From Epiperipatus broadwayi (taxonomy: Eukaryota > Onychophora > Udeonychophora > Euonychophora > Peripatidae), in the NCBI GenBank assembly GCA_028023455.1, contig JAQFVV010006629.1, positions 62,001 through 126,000 on the forward strand: a stretch of DNA of 64,000 nt, given 5' to 3'. Of the stretch, positions 26,603 to 37,261 are shown one piece after another (the stretch's first letter is position 1; each line of letters begins with the position of its first letter). Both the position numbers and the translations under genes were made by a program. The notes beneath the pieces are model-generated. The model had not been told where the DNA came from. It made no database searches and saw only the letters and a list, made by a program, of their open reading frames with translations.

Positions 26603-26690
26603 AATGCTCATATAGATGAGATCTAATTGGCAACCAATCACATTTTTTGATAGTTAACAGTCATATAATTTAAATTACTCATATCCCTCA

Positions 26691-26855
26691 CACATATATA
26701 TAATCAGTGCTCAGTTTATATTAAGATAGCAAATCTTCATACTTTTTATTAAGACAGGCCTGAAAAGTTGGAGTTTGGAGTAGATTGAAGCTTGTCCATT
26801 AAAGTATGAAGATTTGCTATCTTAATATAAACTGAGCACTGGTTATATATATGTG
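26691..26855. repeat. Inverted repeat, 55-bp arms
   Basis: The 55-bp arm at 26691-26745 is matched almost perfectly in inverted orientation at 26801-26855. Core: GATAGCAAATCTTCATACTT against AAGTATGAAGATTTGCTATC. The right arm lies inside the dispersed repeat at 26758; the related copy at 30385 lacks the stretch containing AAGTATGAAGATTTGC, so the hairpin was added to one copy after duplication or lost from the other. Confidence 0.75.
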
Positions 26856-27010
26856 CGGGAGATGATAATCTGGACCAACTGATAAATCGTCGTTTAGCAC
26901 GAATCACGTATATTGGTGATTATTTATTTTTTCTACATGTGTGTGATCATGTGTATCAGTTGTATGAGATAGTGTGGATAGATGGAAGGTGTTTGAAAAT
27001 CTGAGTTTAA
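26758..27010 (+). repeat. Dispersed repeat copy A, left part (split by piggyBac)
   Basis: Matches the sequence at 30385-30665: a GATTGAAG...GTCCATTAA block, AACTGAGCACTGGTTATATA, GAGATGATAATCTGGACCAA, then GATGGAAGGTG and GAAAATCTGAGTT. It breaks off at TTAA (27007-27010) and its continuation resumes at 30154. A third, reversed and partial copy lies at about 38420-38514. Non-coding, function unknown. Confidence 0.75.
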
Positions 27011-27596
27011 AAAACCAGACGGCCGTTGTTAATTTTTAGAAAAATTTACCCTAACTCTAATAACTTAGATATTTTGTGTTTGAATGTAATAAATATAAAA
27101 AAAGCATGCATTAAAAGAAAGGTCATATATGAAAGAATGTAATGAAGCTGTTAAAATAATCATTTCATAAAGAAGTTAAGAAAAAACTTTTTTTAATAGT
27201 TTTAAGAATGTTTATTTTTACACTGATTCACAAATCCTAAATTTTGAAATTCAAATGATAAAATGACAATTTCATAAACAGCTTCATCACATCCGTCACA
27301 AAATTTCCAAAAAATGACGTATTGGAAGTCTTACCTGAGGTAATTTTTCACTGAGAAAATTACTAAAACAGCGGCCTTGCTATGGTCCATTTTCATTCTA
27401 GAGACAGATGTGTTCATTTTTGCAAAATTATCTATAACAATATGAATGGTTTTTAGTGGAGAAAAAAGTAACAGAACAATGTATTTAAATATATATATAT
27501 ATATAATAAAAAATAAAATGAATAAAAGTAAAGCAATAAAGAAATCAATAAATATAAAAACATATTTATTATCAATAAATACATATGTGAAAGAAA

Positions 27597-28042
27597 GGCC
27601 AAGTTCAAATACATGGCACTGTAACACAGAGTCGATGGATTGAGGAAACCAGAAAGTCTGTAAAATATCCAATATGACATGAAATTCCAGTTGGGTAGAA
27701 TAAACTTGTATATAAATATATTTTTTATTTGGCATAAAAGATATGAAGACAGGCCGAGTTCAAATACATGACACTGTAACACAGAGTGGATGGGTTGAGG
27801 AAGCCAGAAAGTCTGTAAAATGTCCAATATTACATAAGATTCCAGTTGTGTAGAATAAACTTGTATATAAATATATGTTTTATTTGGCATAAAAGATATG
27901 AAGAAAGGCGGCCCAGTTCAAATACATGGCACTGTAACACAGAGTGGATGGGTTGAGGAAGCCAGAAAGTTGGTAAAATGTCCAATATTACATGAGATTC
28001 CAGTTGTGTAGAATAAACTTGTATATACATAAAGATACATTT
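27597..28042 (-). repeat. Minisatellite in piggyBac, three copies of about 155-158 bp
   Basis: Units begin near 27597, 27752 and 27910, each opening GGCC/GGCCC then AGTTCAAATACATG, running through CACTGTAACACAGAGT and ending in GTAGAATAAACTTGTATATA. Open frames of 134-145 codons on the minus strand exist only because the repeat unit happens to stay open; the predicted peptides repeat the same phrase and are not credible proteins. Confidence 0.85.
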
Positions 28043-28066
28043 GTTCCATCTAAAACTTCAAAAATC

Positions 28067-28345
28067 ATGAGATTACAAAATTGTAACAAAAGCACAATGT
28101 CACTATAATCATGCAATAAATGAACAATCATATAAATAAAATCATATATCTCATCTATTGCAAAGTAGAAAGATGATTGAGTCAGGGTCAATGGTAAAGT
28201 AATGTGTAGAGAAACATCTAATAAAAAAATCAAGAGATTGCAAAATTGTAACAAAAGTACAAGGTCACTATAATCATGCAATAAATGAACAATCATATAA
28301 ATAAAATCATATATCTTACCTATTGCAAAGTAAAAAGATGATTGA
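28067..28345 (+). repeat. Second tandem duplication in piggyBac, period 165 bp
   Basis: GAGATTACAAAATTGTAACA at about 28069 recurs as GAGATTGCAAAATTGTAACA 165 bp later. Both copies continue through CACTATAATCATGCAATAAA and AAAGATGATTGAGT. The second copy runs up to the 3' end of the transposase gene. Confidence 0.8.
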
Positions 28346-28386
28346 GTAAGGATGGGCAGTGATGTGTTGTGTCTGTGGATGTAGAT

Positions 28387-29923
28387 TTAGAGAGGAGCTT
28401 GAACTGCTTCACTGTTATGATAAACAGCAAAGCAGCCTCTCTCTCTGCACAATGGAATATATCCACATGCCACATAGCCAAAGATTGTTGTGTGCCGCAC
28501 TTTATAAAATATGGAATTAGTAATAGCTGTATCAAAGCAATGCCAAAATAAACGCATAGGCCAATGCCTTGACTTCCTATCCCAACAGTGCATAGAGAGC
28601 TTCTGGTTGGCTAAATCAACCCCACCCATGAAGCAGTTGTACTTTTTTATTGCAATTGGACATGGATATGTATGTTTTGAACCGTCTTTATGTCTCCTAA
28701 TTACAGTACAATCTCCAGATGGCGGATAAGCATTATTTAGCGTAACAATTGGCTTCTTACCCATCCAAACTAGAAATTCAAGATCACTGTCTATAACAGA
28801 ATAATAGTCTCCTCTATTCATCTGTTTATAATTTTTATATTTTTTGCGAATGCTATCTGGAGTACCCCTCCTATCAACTTTCTGTGTACCACAGCAAGAG
28901 ATTTTACTTGCAGATAGCTCTTTAGTTAATTCTGGGCTAGTAAAATATCTGTCACAAAAAATAATATGATTCTGTTTTGCAAGATGTGGCAAAACAACAG
29001 AAAGCACTGCTCGGGTCCCCAGTTTCAGGCTAGCATTCGAAGTTGCACTTTTTCCTGTGTACAACTCCATATGGTATACATATCCATTATGGCTATCTGC
29101 ACAAACCCAGTATCTGAAACCTCTCTTTATCAGTTTTGAGGAATCATACTGTTTCATGGCATTACGACCCTTGAATTTGGTACTTGCCTCATCAACTGCT
29201 ATTTCTTGGTGCATCTGATATGCAGCCTTGAAATTGACATTACAGTGATCTATAATAGGCCTGATTTTATAAATTCTATCAAACTTATCACTAGTAATTG
29301 GTGGCATGGTTTTACTATCACTAAAATGTAATTTACCTAAAATTGACATAAATCGATTGCGGGTCATAATTTTAGCAACTCCGGCCTGATGCAAATATTC
29401 ATCCGTAGACTAAATGAATTCAAACTTGATCACATGTAATACACTATTTGTAAGAATAATCTTGCCAAAAAAATGCATCCAGCTCACAGGGCGACAGATT
29501 ACTCCATTCCTGAACTTTTTTCCATTCTACAGCATATTTATTTGTCTCAGCACATATATATTCATATAATTTCCTGTCAAAATATATATAAAAAAAATCA
29601 CTAATTGCATATTCATGGGTGACAGGAAAATTTAGCCCAGGAGACTTAGTGAATATTCCTAATAGCACGCGTGACCCTTCAATGTTATCCAGAAAAGCAT
29701 CTGAGTCCGGCCGAGACGAAGGTCCAGGCGTCGGTCCAGTAGCCTTCCTGACATTTCTTACTGATGATTTCATTTTTTTATTTTTTGGCGCAGCTACTTC
29801 ATCATCTGAATTATCAAAAAGATATTCACTGGATGAGCTGCTAGAAGAAGGCCCAGAATTGTATACATCTTCGATAGGAAAATCGGAATCCGAATCTGAA
29901 GTGGAATCTCCCGCATTCATCAT
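28387..29923 (-). pseudogene. piggyBac transposase, frameshifted and stopped
   Basis: Read right to left. The first frame (29923-29444) gives an acidic, Ser-rich N-terminus (MMNAGDSTSDSDSDF) followed by a basic K/R patch and the start of the DDE_Tnp_1_7 region. The second frame (29394-28387, 335 codons) carries the catalytic core: AVDEASTKFKGR (first Asp, residue 68 of this part), FCDRYFTS (second Asp, residue 148) and GVDLANQ (third Asp, residue 260). The 80 and 112 residue spacings fit the piggyBac DDD triad. The halves are separated by a frameshift at the T run read from 29467-29473 and an in-frame TAG (29410-29412). The end (CRERGCFAVYHNSEAVQ) lacks an evident Cys-rich zinc-binding tail. 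Total length of about 510 residues is normal or slightly short. Family known: cut-and-paste at TTAA. Inferred: this copy is inactive unless the lesions are assembly errors. Confidence 0.9.
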
Positions 29924-30153
29924 GTTATCTTTTTTACATATCTAAAATGATAAAAAAAAAAAAGTCCCCTTCACTAAAAACGTCATAAAAAATTGAAAAA
30001 TTATCGCAGCAAAAAATTCTTACATTTTCATGTAGAAAACAATGGCGCAAAGAAAGAAGTAAGTCCTGTATGTATGACATTTACCGTTTTCACGCAAACT
30101 CAGCTCAAAGTCAAAATTTCTAGAGCGTACAAAAGTCGTATTGGGGTCAAAGG

Positions 30154-30226
30154 TTAAATCCCTTATACTTACAATTAAGCTCCAGGTTTGTGAAGAGTGC
30201 CTGGTTTTCAAACATTTATACATCAA
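30154..30226 (+). repeat. Dispersed repeat copy A, right part
   Basis: Resumes the copy interrupted at 27010: AAATCCCTTATACTTACAATTAAG corresponds to the Ctctatacttataattaag stretch at about 30612, followed by AGAGTGCCTGGTTTTCAAA in both. This continuity defines the piggyBac insertion site. Confidence 0.75.
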
Positions 30227-30384
30227 GCTTGTATCCTGCCTATCCCTCTTCTATGTATTTAAATGGCTAAGGTCCTATACATAAGGGGTCAGAGTGATTT
30301 GAGATCAACATGGGCATGATAATAATATTGGCATCAGCATGGGATTTGGGTTTTCATCATCAGATTTTCAATGATATGGATGGC

Positions 30385-30668
30385 TAAAAAGTTGGGGGTT
30401 GGATTAGATTGAAGTCTGTCCATTAATGTAAACTGAGCACTGATTATATATATGTGTGGGAGATGATAATCTGGACCAACTGATGAGTGCTGGTTTAGCA
30501 TAAAATACATGTATTGGTGATTATTTATCTTTTCTACATGTGTGGTCATGTGTATCAGTTGTATGAGATAGTGTGGATAGATGGAAGGTGCTTGAAAATC
30601 TGAGTTCAAATCCTCTATACTTATAATTAAGCTCCAGATTAATGAAGAGTGCCTGGTTTTCAAATATT
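30385..30668 (+). repeat. Dispersed repeat copy B (uninterrupted)
   Basis: Second copy of the repeat at 26758/30154, without the piggyBac insertion and without the extra hairpin arm. It starts AAAAAGTTGGGGGTTGGATT and ends GAGTGCCTGGTTTTCAAA. The two copies are direct repeats about 3.6 kb apart, so the insertion landed in one member of a local duplication. Non-coding. Confidence 0.75.
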
Positions 30669-31077
30669 TACTTAGTTATTAATAAATATTATATTTAGAA
30701 CTATAGATGTAATAATTTTGGATTATTTTGTTTTGTTTCATACTTATTTATTCTTCATATGTAATAATTCCACTGTTAGTTTGTAATCTCTTTTGGCTTT
30801 AATTTATTCAATATATAATTAAGAAACTACATAATAATTTCAGATAAAAGTTAGCTATAGTTGCATTTAACCTTTTTGCATAAGAATAGCATAATAAAAT
30901 TTTACATGATTTCTCTTTCAGGCTTTTCTAAATTAGATATTGTGGTAAGTGTTGATTTAGTTAATGAATACAAAATGGATTTCCAAATAAACTTTTCAAT
31001 TCATTATATGGGAAAGTCTTATTACTATTTATTATTCTGCTAATCCGGCTAATGACTTTTAAGTTTAAGTATCCAAT
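30669..31077. other. AT-rich stretch, nothing recognised
   Basis: Between repeat copy B and the SINE. A 60-codon frame at 30861-31043 has no domain and no splice support. Confidence 0.4.
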
Positions 31078-31220
31078 AAATTGAACTCAAATTGTCTAGC
31101 ATTGGTGGTCGAGAGGTCAGCGCGACTGCCTTGCACTTGCAGGCAGTTGCCCGGGTTGCGGGTTCGCGTCCCGGCCGATGCTATGACACTTAAAAAAAAA
31201 AAAAAAATTGAACTCAAATT
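31078..31220 (+). mobile_element. tRNA-derived SINE with target-site duplication
   Basis: The body (31094-31207) is flanked by a duplication of at least 15 bp, AATTGAACTCAAATT (left ends 31093, right ends 31220). It starts with a tRNA-like head: acceptor strand AGCATTG (31098-31104) pairs with CGATGCT (31176-31182), a perfect A-box TGGTCGAGAGG lies at 31106-31116 and a B-box GGTTCGCGTCC at 31161-31171. A CTGCC/GGCAG anticodon-like stem has an oversized loop, so this is not a working tRNA gene. The tail is poly-A (31192-31207). It is GC-rich and CpG-containing compared with the surroundings, which with the intact duplication indicates a young insertion. It was probably mobilised by LINE machinery. 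Confidence 0.9.
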
Positions 31221-32866
31221 ATGATGCATGTCTAAAAGAATATTGACCTAAAAAAAAATTAATATATAGAGATGACATCACTTTGTTAGTAATCTCATAT
31301 ATGGTTATAGTTCTTCATAAATTTTCTTTTTTAATATTCTTAATTCAAAAATGCTTATATTCCTTCTTTATTTTCGATATTGGTGATACAAATTATAACT
31401 TTCAACCAATGCAATCGTTGTTTATACATCAACTTCGTCATTTACACATCAACTTCCTCGTATCATTCATTGCCTTTTACCTCTTTGATAAAAAGTGTTC
31501 CAATTTATAAATAAGTTTTAACAATTTTTTTTTTTTTTAAATACTTTTTATGTTAGAAATCTTAAGAAAGAAAATTTAATACTATAAAAAATAACAATTA
31601 CATTACAGTGCAAATATTTCTTTAACAAGTCATTTAAATTTTTTATTCTAGTCTTTATAATCTTTTGTTTTCAAAATATCAATGACACCTGGGAATAAAA
31701 AAAAAACCTGAAACTTTAATCTTAAGATTGCTAAGATGATATATATGATCTTCTATAATCTAAAAGGCCCATGTCAAAAAAATATTTATTAATAGTTAAT
31801 AGCTTTAAATTTTTAATCTTTTAATGGTTTGATGCTTTCATCTGCAACATATATATATACTCATTACAATATAATCCAGAGTAAATTTCTTCTTATGTCC
31901 ACCCACACACACTCTTTCACACACATAGTAAAAACATTAGTTTGATTTTTTATCTTTAAATCACTTGAGAATAATCAAAAGATAAAATTTTTGTTTGATT
32001 TATATATGCATTCGAAATGCATATGCAATTATATATTATATAAGTAATCATGCTTGTGCATCTTTTAACTCTAATATAAGACTTAGTATATGATAATTGC
32101 TTTATTTCTAAATGAGATAGGTAACAAATTTATAAATGCAAACACACCTGTTTAAACAAATTATAATTTAATAAATCCCTCATTATAAGTCATTTAAACA
32201 TCATATAATTGCTATTATGCTATTTTGATTCTAAATTAATTCCTGATACATTAAAAATATCGGAGTGATTAGTACTTTATATATATTTCAATTTAATACA
32301 TTTTCATTTCTATAATATCCATATACTGATAAGAGAAACTATATTTTGAGTGAATAGGAAATCATTTGTATTTTAGTTATCAGATTTGCTTTGTCTTTCA
32401 TTAGTAAAAATACTTATTCATTACTATTAAACAGTAAATTAAGATCAGCCACCTAGTCCTTTTTTTTATTATCTTCCTCCCTCTTTAATAAATGGGAACT
32501 ACATTGGTGCTAATGTCTTGGGATTTTTTTGTTTTTCAGAAGTTATAATTCTATGGAGATAGTTATTTGTTGTGTCATCTTATTCTTATTTTTAAAGATG
32601 ATTTTCCCAATGTAGATTTTTTTTATAATTTGTTTTTTTTTTTTAATTTTAAGTACTATATTTAGCTGCCATACATGTTTACTTTAAGTACTGTTTTTTA
32701 AATTTTATTAGGTGCTCTTTTCCTTTGAAATTTCTTATTGTAACTAATGTTTTGAGATTTTTCTTGGCATACATGTTACTCTTTGGTTGCTGAGCACTAG
32801 CAACTTTATTTTTGAATTTGACATTAGTGCACTAGCATCGTTTTCATTGTGAAAAATCTATATATC
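31221..32866. other. AT-rich stretch, nothing recognised
   Basis: AT-rich sequence with T tracts (for example 31526-31539). A 75-codon frame at 31283-31510 lacks any recognisable motif. No bounded element found. Confidence 0.4.
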
Positions 32867-33845
32867 CGACAGTCTTATATCTTTAAAAATATATATTTCT
32901 GCAATAAAAAAAAAAGAAAGATGGGACTATTACTAAAAAGAGAGATAACATCATGAAATGTATAGAAGATATAAGACTGTCATCTTATTTCTTTAAAAAT
33001 ATATATATATATTTCTGCAATAAGAAAAAAAGATGGAACTATTACTAAAAAGAGAGATGACATCATGAAATATGTAGAAGAGTTCTAGCAAGAATTATAT
33101 AGCAATAAAGAACAAAGAAAAATGCCTTCTACAATTACAATATCTTCTGAATTACCCAAGTTTTTAATTGAAGAAGTAAGACTTTGCAATTACAGTCTTA
33201 TATCTTTAAAAATATATATTTCTGCAATAAGAGAAAAAGATGGGACTATTATTAAAAAAGAGAGATGATATCATGAAATGTGTAGAAGAGTTCTAGCAAT
33301 AAAGAACAAGGAAAAGTCCCTTCTACATCTAATATATCTTCTGAATTGCCCAAGTTTTTAACTGAAGAAGTGCAATTAAATTTATGAAAAGGAAATCTTC
33401 AGATAATGATGGAATTATAATGGATATTTTAAAGGAAGCAGGTGAAAAAATAGAAATTTTTTTTGGCAAAGTTATATACTAAATGTCTAAATGATAAAGA
33501 TGTACCAGATGATTGGAAGAATGCAGTATTAATATTAATATTTAAAAAGCTGATAAAAAAGATATTAGAAATTATAAACCTATCATCCTTTTATCAGTTG
33601 TATACAAAATTTTTACCAAAATAATAATCTACAGAGAATTTTGGATTTTACCAATTAAAAGAACAAACTAGATTTAAAAGTGGTTTTAGTACAGTGGATC
33701 ACATCCAAGTATTGAGACAAGTTATAGAAAGGACCAATGAATATGAGTTGCCATTATGCTTTGGATTTCTAGATTATAAAAAGGTATTTGATTTTATAAG
33801 AATTTCTTCAGTGACTAAAGCTTTAGATCATTAGGGTATTGTGAT
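32867..33845 (+). pseudogene. Decayed RTE-like LINE reverse transcriptase fragment
   Basis: Conceptual translation across stops and frameshifts recovers a non-LTR reverse transcriptase order. First comes a linker resembling GTITKKRDDIMKCVEEF, then DNDGIIMDILKEAGEKI, NYKPIILLSVVYKIFTKII, a FKSGFSTVDHIQVLRQVIE-like segment and, at 33741-33800, YELPLCFGFLDYKKVFDFI, matching the family's F-x-D-x-x-K-A-F-D block. The linker part is present three times (from about 32869, 32972 and 33193) with differing lengths, so the relic contains internal duplications. The frame stops at about 33830. The minus-strand relic at 52440-52920 carries the same motifs and is the same family. Not functional. Confidence 0.75.
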
Positions 33846-33848
33846 AGT

Positions 33849-33997
33849 CAGATGATGTATGTTGGTTTAACCCAGTTCGAATACTAGGCGAAAGTACCTC
33901 GAGGCCACTCATACGTGAGATATTAAATCAAAAATACTATGACCTCTGCTCTATTCGCCTATTCTTGAGGCTAACTATGAACCAACAACATTATCTG
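33849..33997. repeat. Imperfect inverted repeat, MITE-like
   Basis: The left end CAGATGATGTATGTTGGTTT resembles the reverse complement of the right end, CAGATAATGTTGTTGGTTC, and an inner AGGCGAA/TTCGCCT pair aligns further in, giving arms of about 45 bp with mismatches. It marks the switch from the LINE relic to the CpG-richer block. No clear target duplication. Confidence 0.4.
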
Positions 33998-34784
33998 AGA
34001 CACGCATAAATTATTTTGTCATCCGGCCACAAAGCTTAGCAACAGAGATAGAGACATGAACGGGAACACCTACAGAGCTAAATAGTTAAATGTGTGTAAA
34101 AGTACTATGAAATATTGAAACAGTAAGATTTGCCTTACCAATCTTAGTTTCGCCTTGCCTGCCTGTTTCCTACCCTCATGCCTTATTGAAAACCCTAATT
34201 TCATCGTATTGTGTGTGTACTGGGTATATTTACCGAAATCCCGCCTAAATTTATATGTATAATGGGGTGCCCGGGGTTTAATAATAATTAAAATTGTTTT
34301 TAAACGGTTTTATTTTCAAACCGTCGAGTATATATTACGTATATATGCTTGTACAATAAAGTAGGTCACATATTCTCATCTACACACATACTGCGATAAT
34401 ATTTAAAAAAAATATCAAAATATTTTATTTAAAAGTTGTTTTTGAATCGATTTATTTGTGATGTTATTTCGTTATAATTATTTGTCTTTAAGAAATAATA
34501 TCACTGAGAAATGTTTCTGGAAATTAAATTCAGAAATAGTGTTTGATAAATGTAAAGCGTTGTAAAATATTATTCAAAAACATGTCATCATTTTTAAATC
34601 AGTGAGGGTAGAGAAAGAACAATAGTAGCTAATTTTAATCATATTGGCGCCAGTAGATTTGATGAGATAAAACAGTGTTTACGAACAGATTTTAATTAGA
34701 AAATGTAATCCGTGTTTTTCAAAGGTGTAATAATTAAAGAATGGATTTCATCACCGCAGGGTTAGATGGTAATCAAGGAGAGCA

Positions 34785-34792
34785 TATAAATA
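34785..34792 (+). promoter_or_regulatory. Candidate TATA box
   Basis: TATAAATA in the context AGCATATAAATAGGGC, at the start of the more CpG-rich part and about 255 bp upstream of the ATG at 35048. Two short upstream ORFs (starting near 34960 and 35007) would precede that ATG. The match is good but TATA-like words are common in AT-rich DNA; it is supported mainly by its GC-rich flanks. Confidence 0.3.
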
Positions 34793-35047
34793 GGGCTGAT
34801 TGATTGTAATTAGAGGATTAGACAGAGTTATTAATTAAGCTACCTGATCGTGACAGTAAATCCAGTTGTAAAATAGTTTAACCTCAGATTGTCGGGGTAA
34901 CGGGGCAATCGCTGTTTTTCCTCGGGATCCTGTGCCTCGGCCGTCCGTCAGTCAAAATCTGATGTCCTGTCACCGTATCATGAAATCCAACTGAACCAGC
35001 CCAATGATATGCTGCTCCTAAAATCTTCTAACTGCTGCTGCGGAACC

Positions 35048-35130
35048 ATGAATCGAAGAAAACTCATAATTTTACTTAAGAACTTTGCTACAAGTTTGGA
35101 AATTCCCACGGACACAGTTAAAAGAACAAG
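35048..35130 (+). CDS. Candidate first coding exon, unidentified
   Basis: ATG at 35048 opens a 27-codon frame, MNRRKLIILLKNF... with EIPTDTVKRT near its end, that runs into a donor-like AAG|GTAATT at 35131; read through, it would stop within the donor (TAA). The peptide is basic and protein-like but matches no domain I know. The phase would be 2. No matching downstream acceptor exon is obvious: the possible exon at 61673 could be joined only in a different, less convincing frame. It may equally be a chance ORF in a transposon remnant. A longer minus-strand ORF (34978-35181) overlaps and is no more convincing. Confidence 0.25.
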
Positions 35131-37261
35131 GTAATTAAAATCAACCCGAGATCTCGGAAAACTTCGAGCTAAAGCTAACAATTTTGTATATTCTATAAAT
35201 GTATTTATTTAAATGTTTTTCTAATGCATGCTGAATTTGTGCTTGGGTTGATCTGCTATTATATTTATAAATGTTTAATTTCAATGTGTTATTATGAAAT
35301 GTATAATTAATTTCTTTAGACTAATGCGAGTTACGTAGGGAAGTTAAATGATGCGTGGTTGCCATCTTAGTTTATAAACCGCAAACACGCATTTCCCCCC
35401 CTTCCCATCGTTTCTGTTTAAAAGTATCTCATATATATGTTTCAAAGTATATTTTGCGTATAAAATTTTGTTAAAGGAATATTTATTTATCTTAAGTTTT
35501 GTTGAGAGTCTGCTGGCCATCTAAATATGAAAGTCGAGAGCGAGCTATTACTGTTCCTTAATGAACTGCCAAATGTTTTACTAATTCTTATGAAAATTAA
35601 GCTGTGTTGCTAGTAAATATGCATGGGTGCTGGAATCCTCCTGTTGGCAAAGGTCACCTTCGTTCGAATCTGTTTCCCCATATTTTATTCCACGGTTCCC
35701 AGTCATGTGCTAAAATGGCACATGGGAATTATTTCGCGTATGTCCACACAGTTACGAAGCTCCTGGGTGCGGGCCAGGCTTGAGCTGTGAGTGGGCTAGA
35801 GACGTCCCAAATAAAAGGCAGAATGCCTATCCAATGCCAAGACCTTTTGCCATCCTTGAAAGTTGCATACTCATAAACTGCACCCCTCCTCAGCATATAC
35901 TCGCTAGCACCACCGTATATTTCCCTTTACTTATTAAAAGAATTCTATTCAAATGAATTTCAAATCCGTTCAGTGTAGCGACTCTCGATCTCCATTTAAA
36001 TCTCCAGTGATAAATGTTTAGAATATTTCAAACTCTATTAGACTTTACGTGACTCGCATATGCTTACGTATCAATATATTATAGACACTTTATCTAAACG
36101 AACCCAAGTACAAGGTATCAGCCATCTTGTTTGTTTATTATATAACTATCCAATTTATATCGCTAAATTATTTTATTACCAAATTAATAAAATCTTATTT
36201 ATAAATTTATTTCCTTTTCTCTATTTATTTGGGGTGCAATATAAATTACATAGTCCATTAAACTTATCTTTGGCACATCTATAAGTTATTGTTAAATCAA
36301 CCTAGGGCTATTTTAGATTTAGAGTCTTTTGTTTCCTCCCTGATCACCGGCACCGGCATGAAATTATATTATTAGTAGCATCAAATGTGTTATCACGTAG
36401 AGGGCGTTGTGGAGTTTGGACTTTGGATTCGAACTTGAGATTTCTGGGAGGTAACTCTCCTAGTGTTGAGTTCTATGTCCCGGGTTTAAATTTTACAGTG
36501 TGTTAGCGAGATAGACATGTTTTGACTGTTACAATATGTGTATTGCATGCCTGGATCATTGGAAAAGTAACATAAAGCATTTAAAATAAAATTAGAAAAA
36601 CTCAAGCTTTTTGGTTAAATAAGGTATTTAATTAATGACTTTAAAATATTAATAATGATTTAATGGCCTCCGCTATTCCCCTAAATGAATGGAAAACTAA
36701 TTAGACAATGAAAGCAGATAGTAATGATATTATTTTTGCGGTCTAGGTCTTTTCTTCCCAATTTTAACAAAATTGTCAACTCGACTCTCCTCGATAAAAT
36801 ACAATAATAAAAATCTTTCGCAAAGCATTTTCTAATTGCTTTGCGCTAAAAACATACAGTTTAAAAATTATTTAAGACATATATAGCTAAATCAGATATA
36901 TGTAATAAGCTAATGGTGGACAAAAGAGGCTTTATCGAGGAGATCAAGTTGGCAAACAAAGGAAACTTACTCATATGGAATTTAGAAACATAAATAAAAT
37001 TGGAAAGAGATTTTAAATGAAAAAAATTAACTTTTAAACTTAACTGCAATGGAATACAAAATATTTATACGTTAGTAATGAAGAATAGCGAAGGAAAAAG
37101 GCTTAAATATATAGATGATCACACATATATATATTTAAGACTAGTCTAATAAAAATGGTTACATTACAAATATCATTAAATAAAACAATTCAAAATATAA
37201 TTCAATTAAGAAAGGTATGAACAAAAGGGTAGAAAGTAAATAGTTCAATGGAGGAGAGATA

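Larger units (their letters stand above)
27007..30157 (-). mobile_element. piggyBac transposon inserted at TTAA
   Basis: TTAA at 27007-27010 and at 30154-30157 flanks about 3.14 kb. Borders were set by comparison with the uninterrupted repeat copy downstream: the host repeat stops at the first TTAA and continues (ATCCCTTATACTTACAATTA) right after the second. The right end, read inward on the minus strand, is TTAACCTTTGACCCCAATAC, a piggyBac-like terminus; the left end (AAAACCAGACGGCCGTTG) is more diverged. Inside are a minus-strand transposase gene (28387-29923) and two tandem-repeat blocks (27597-28042 and 28067-28345) between gene and left end. The transposase is broken, so the copy is presumably non-autonomous today. 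Confidence 0.85.

Noticed and set aside
27597-28042. CRISPR-like array
   Set aside because: Repeat units are about 155 bp without unique spacers, in a eukaryotic transposon.
27331-28296. Minus-strand ORFs of 66-145 codons with repeated peptide phrases
   Set aside because: They arise from the 155-158 bp and 165 bp tandem repeats in the piggyBac element; the peptides simply repeat the DNA unit and have a low-complexity composition.
29619-29945. Plus-strand 108-codon ORF
   Set aside because: It is antisense to the Ser/Asp-rich N-terminus of the piggyBac transposase and has no independent support.
31098-31182. Functional tRNA gene
   Set aside because: The acceptor, A-box and B-box look good, but the anticodon loop is oversized and the unit has a poly-A tail and target duplications, so it is a SINE.
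34978-35181. Minus-strand 67-codon ORF overlapping the candidate first exon
   Set aside because: No domain, no promoter or splice support; kept only as a competing reading.
35640-36500. Possible tRNA-like B-boxes (GTTCGAATC near 35662, GATTCGAAC near 36428)
   Set aside because: No A-box at the right distance and no cloverleaf; single short matches only.
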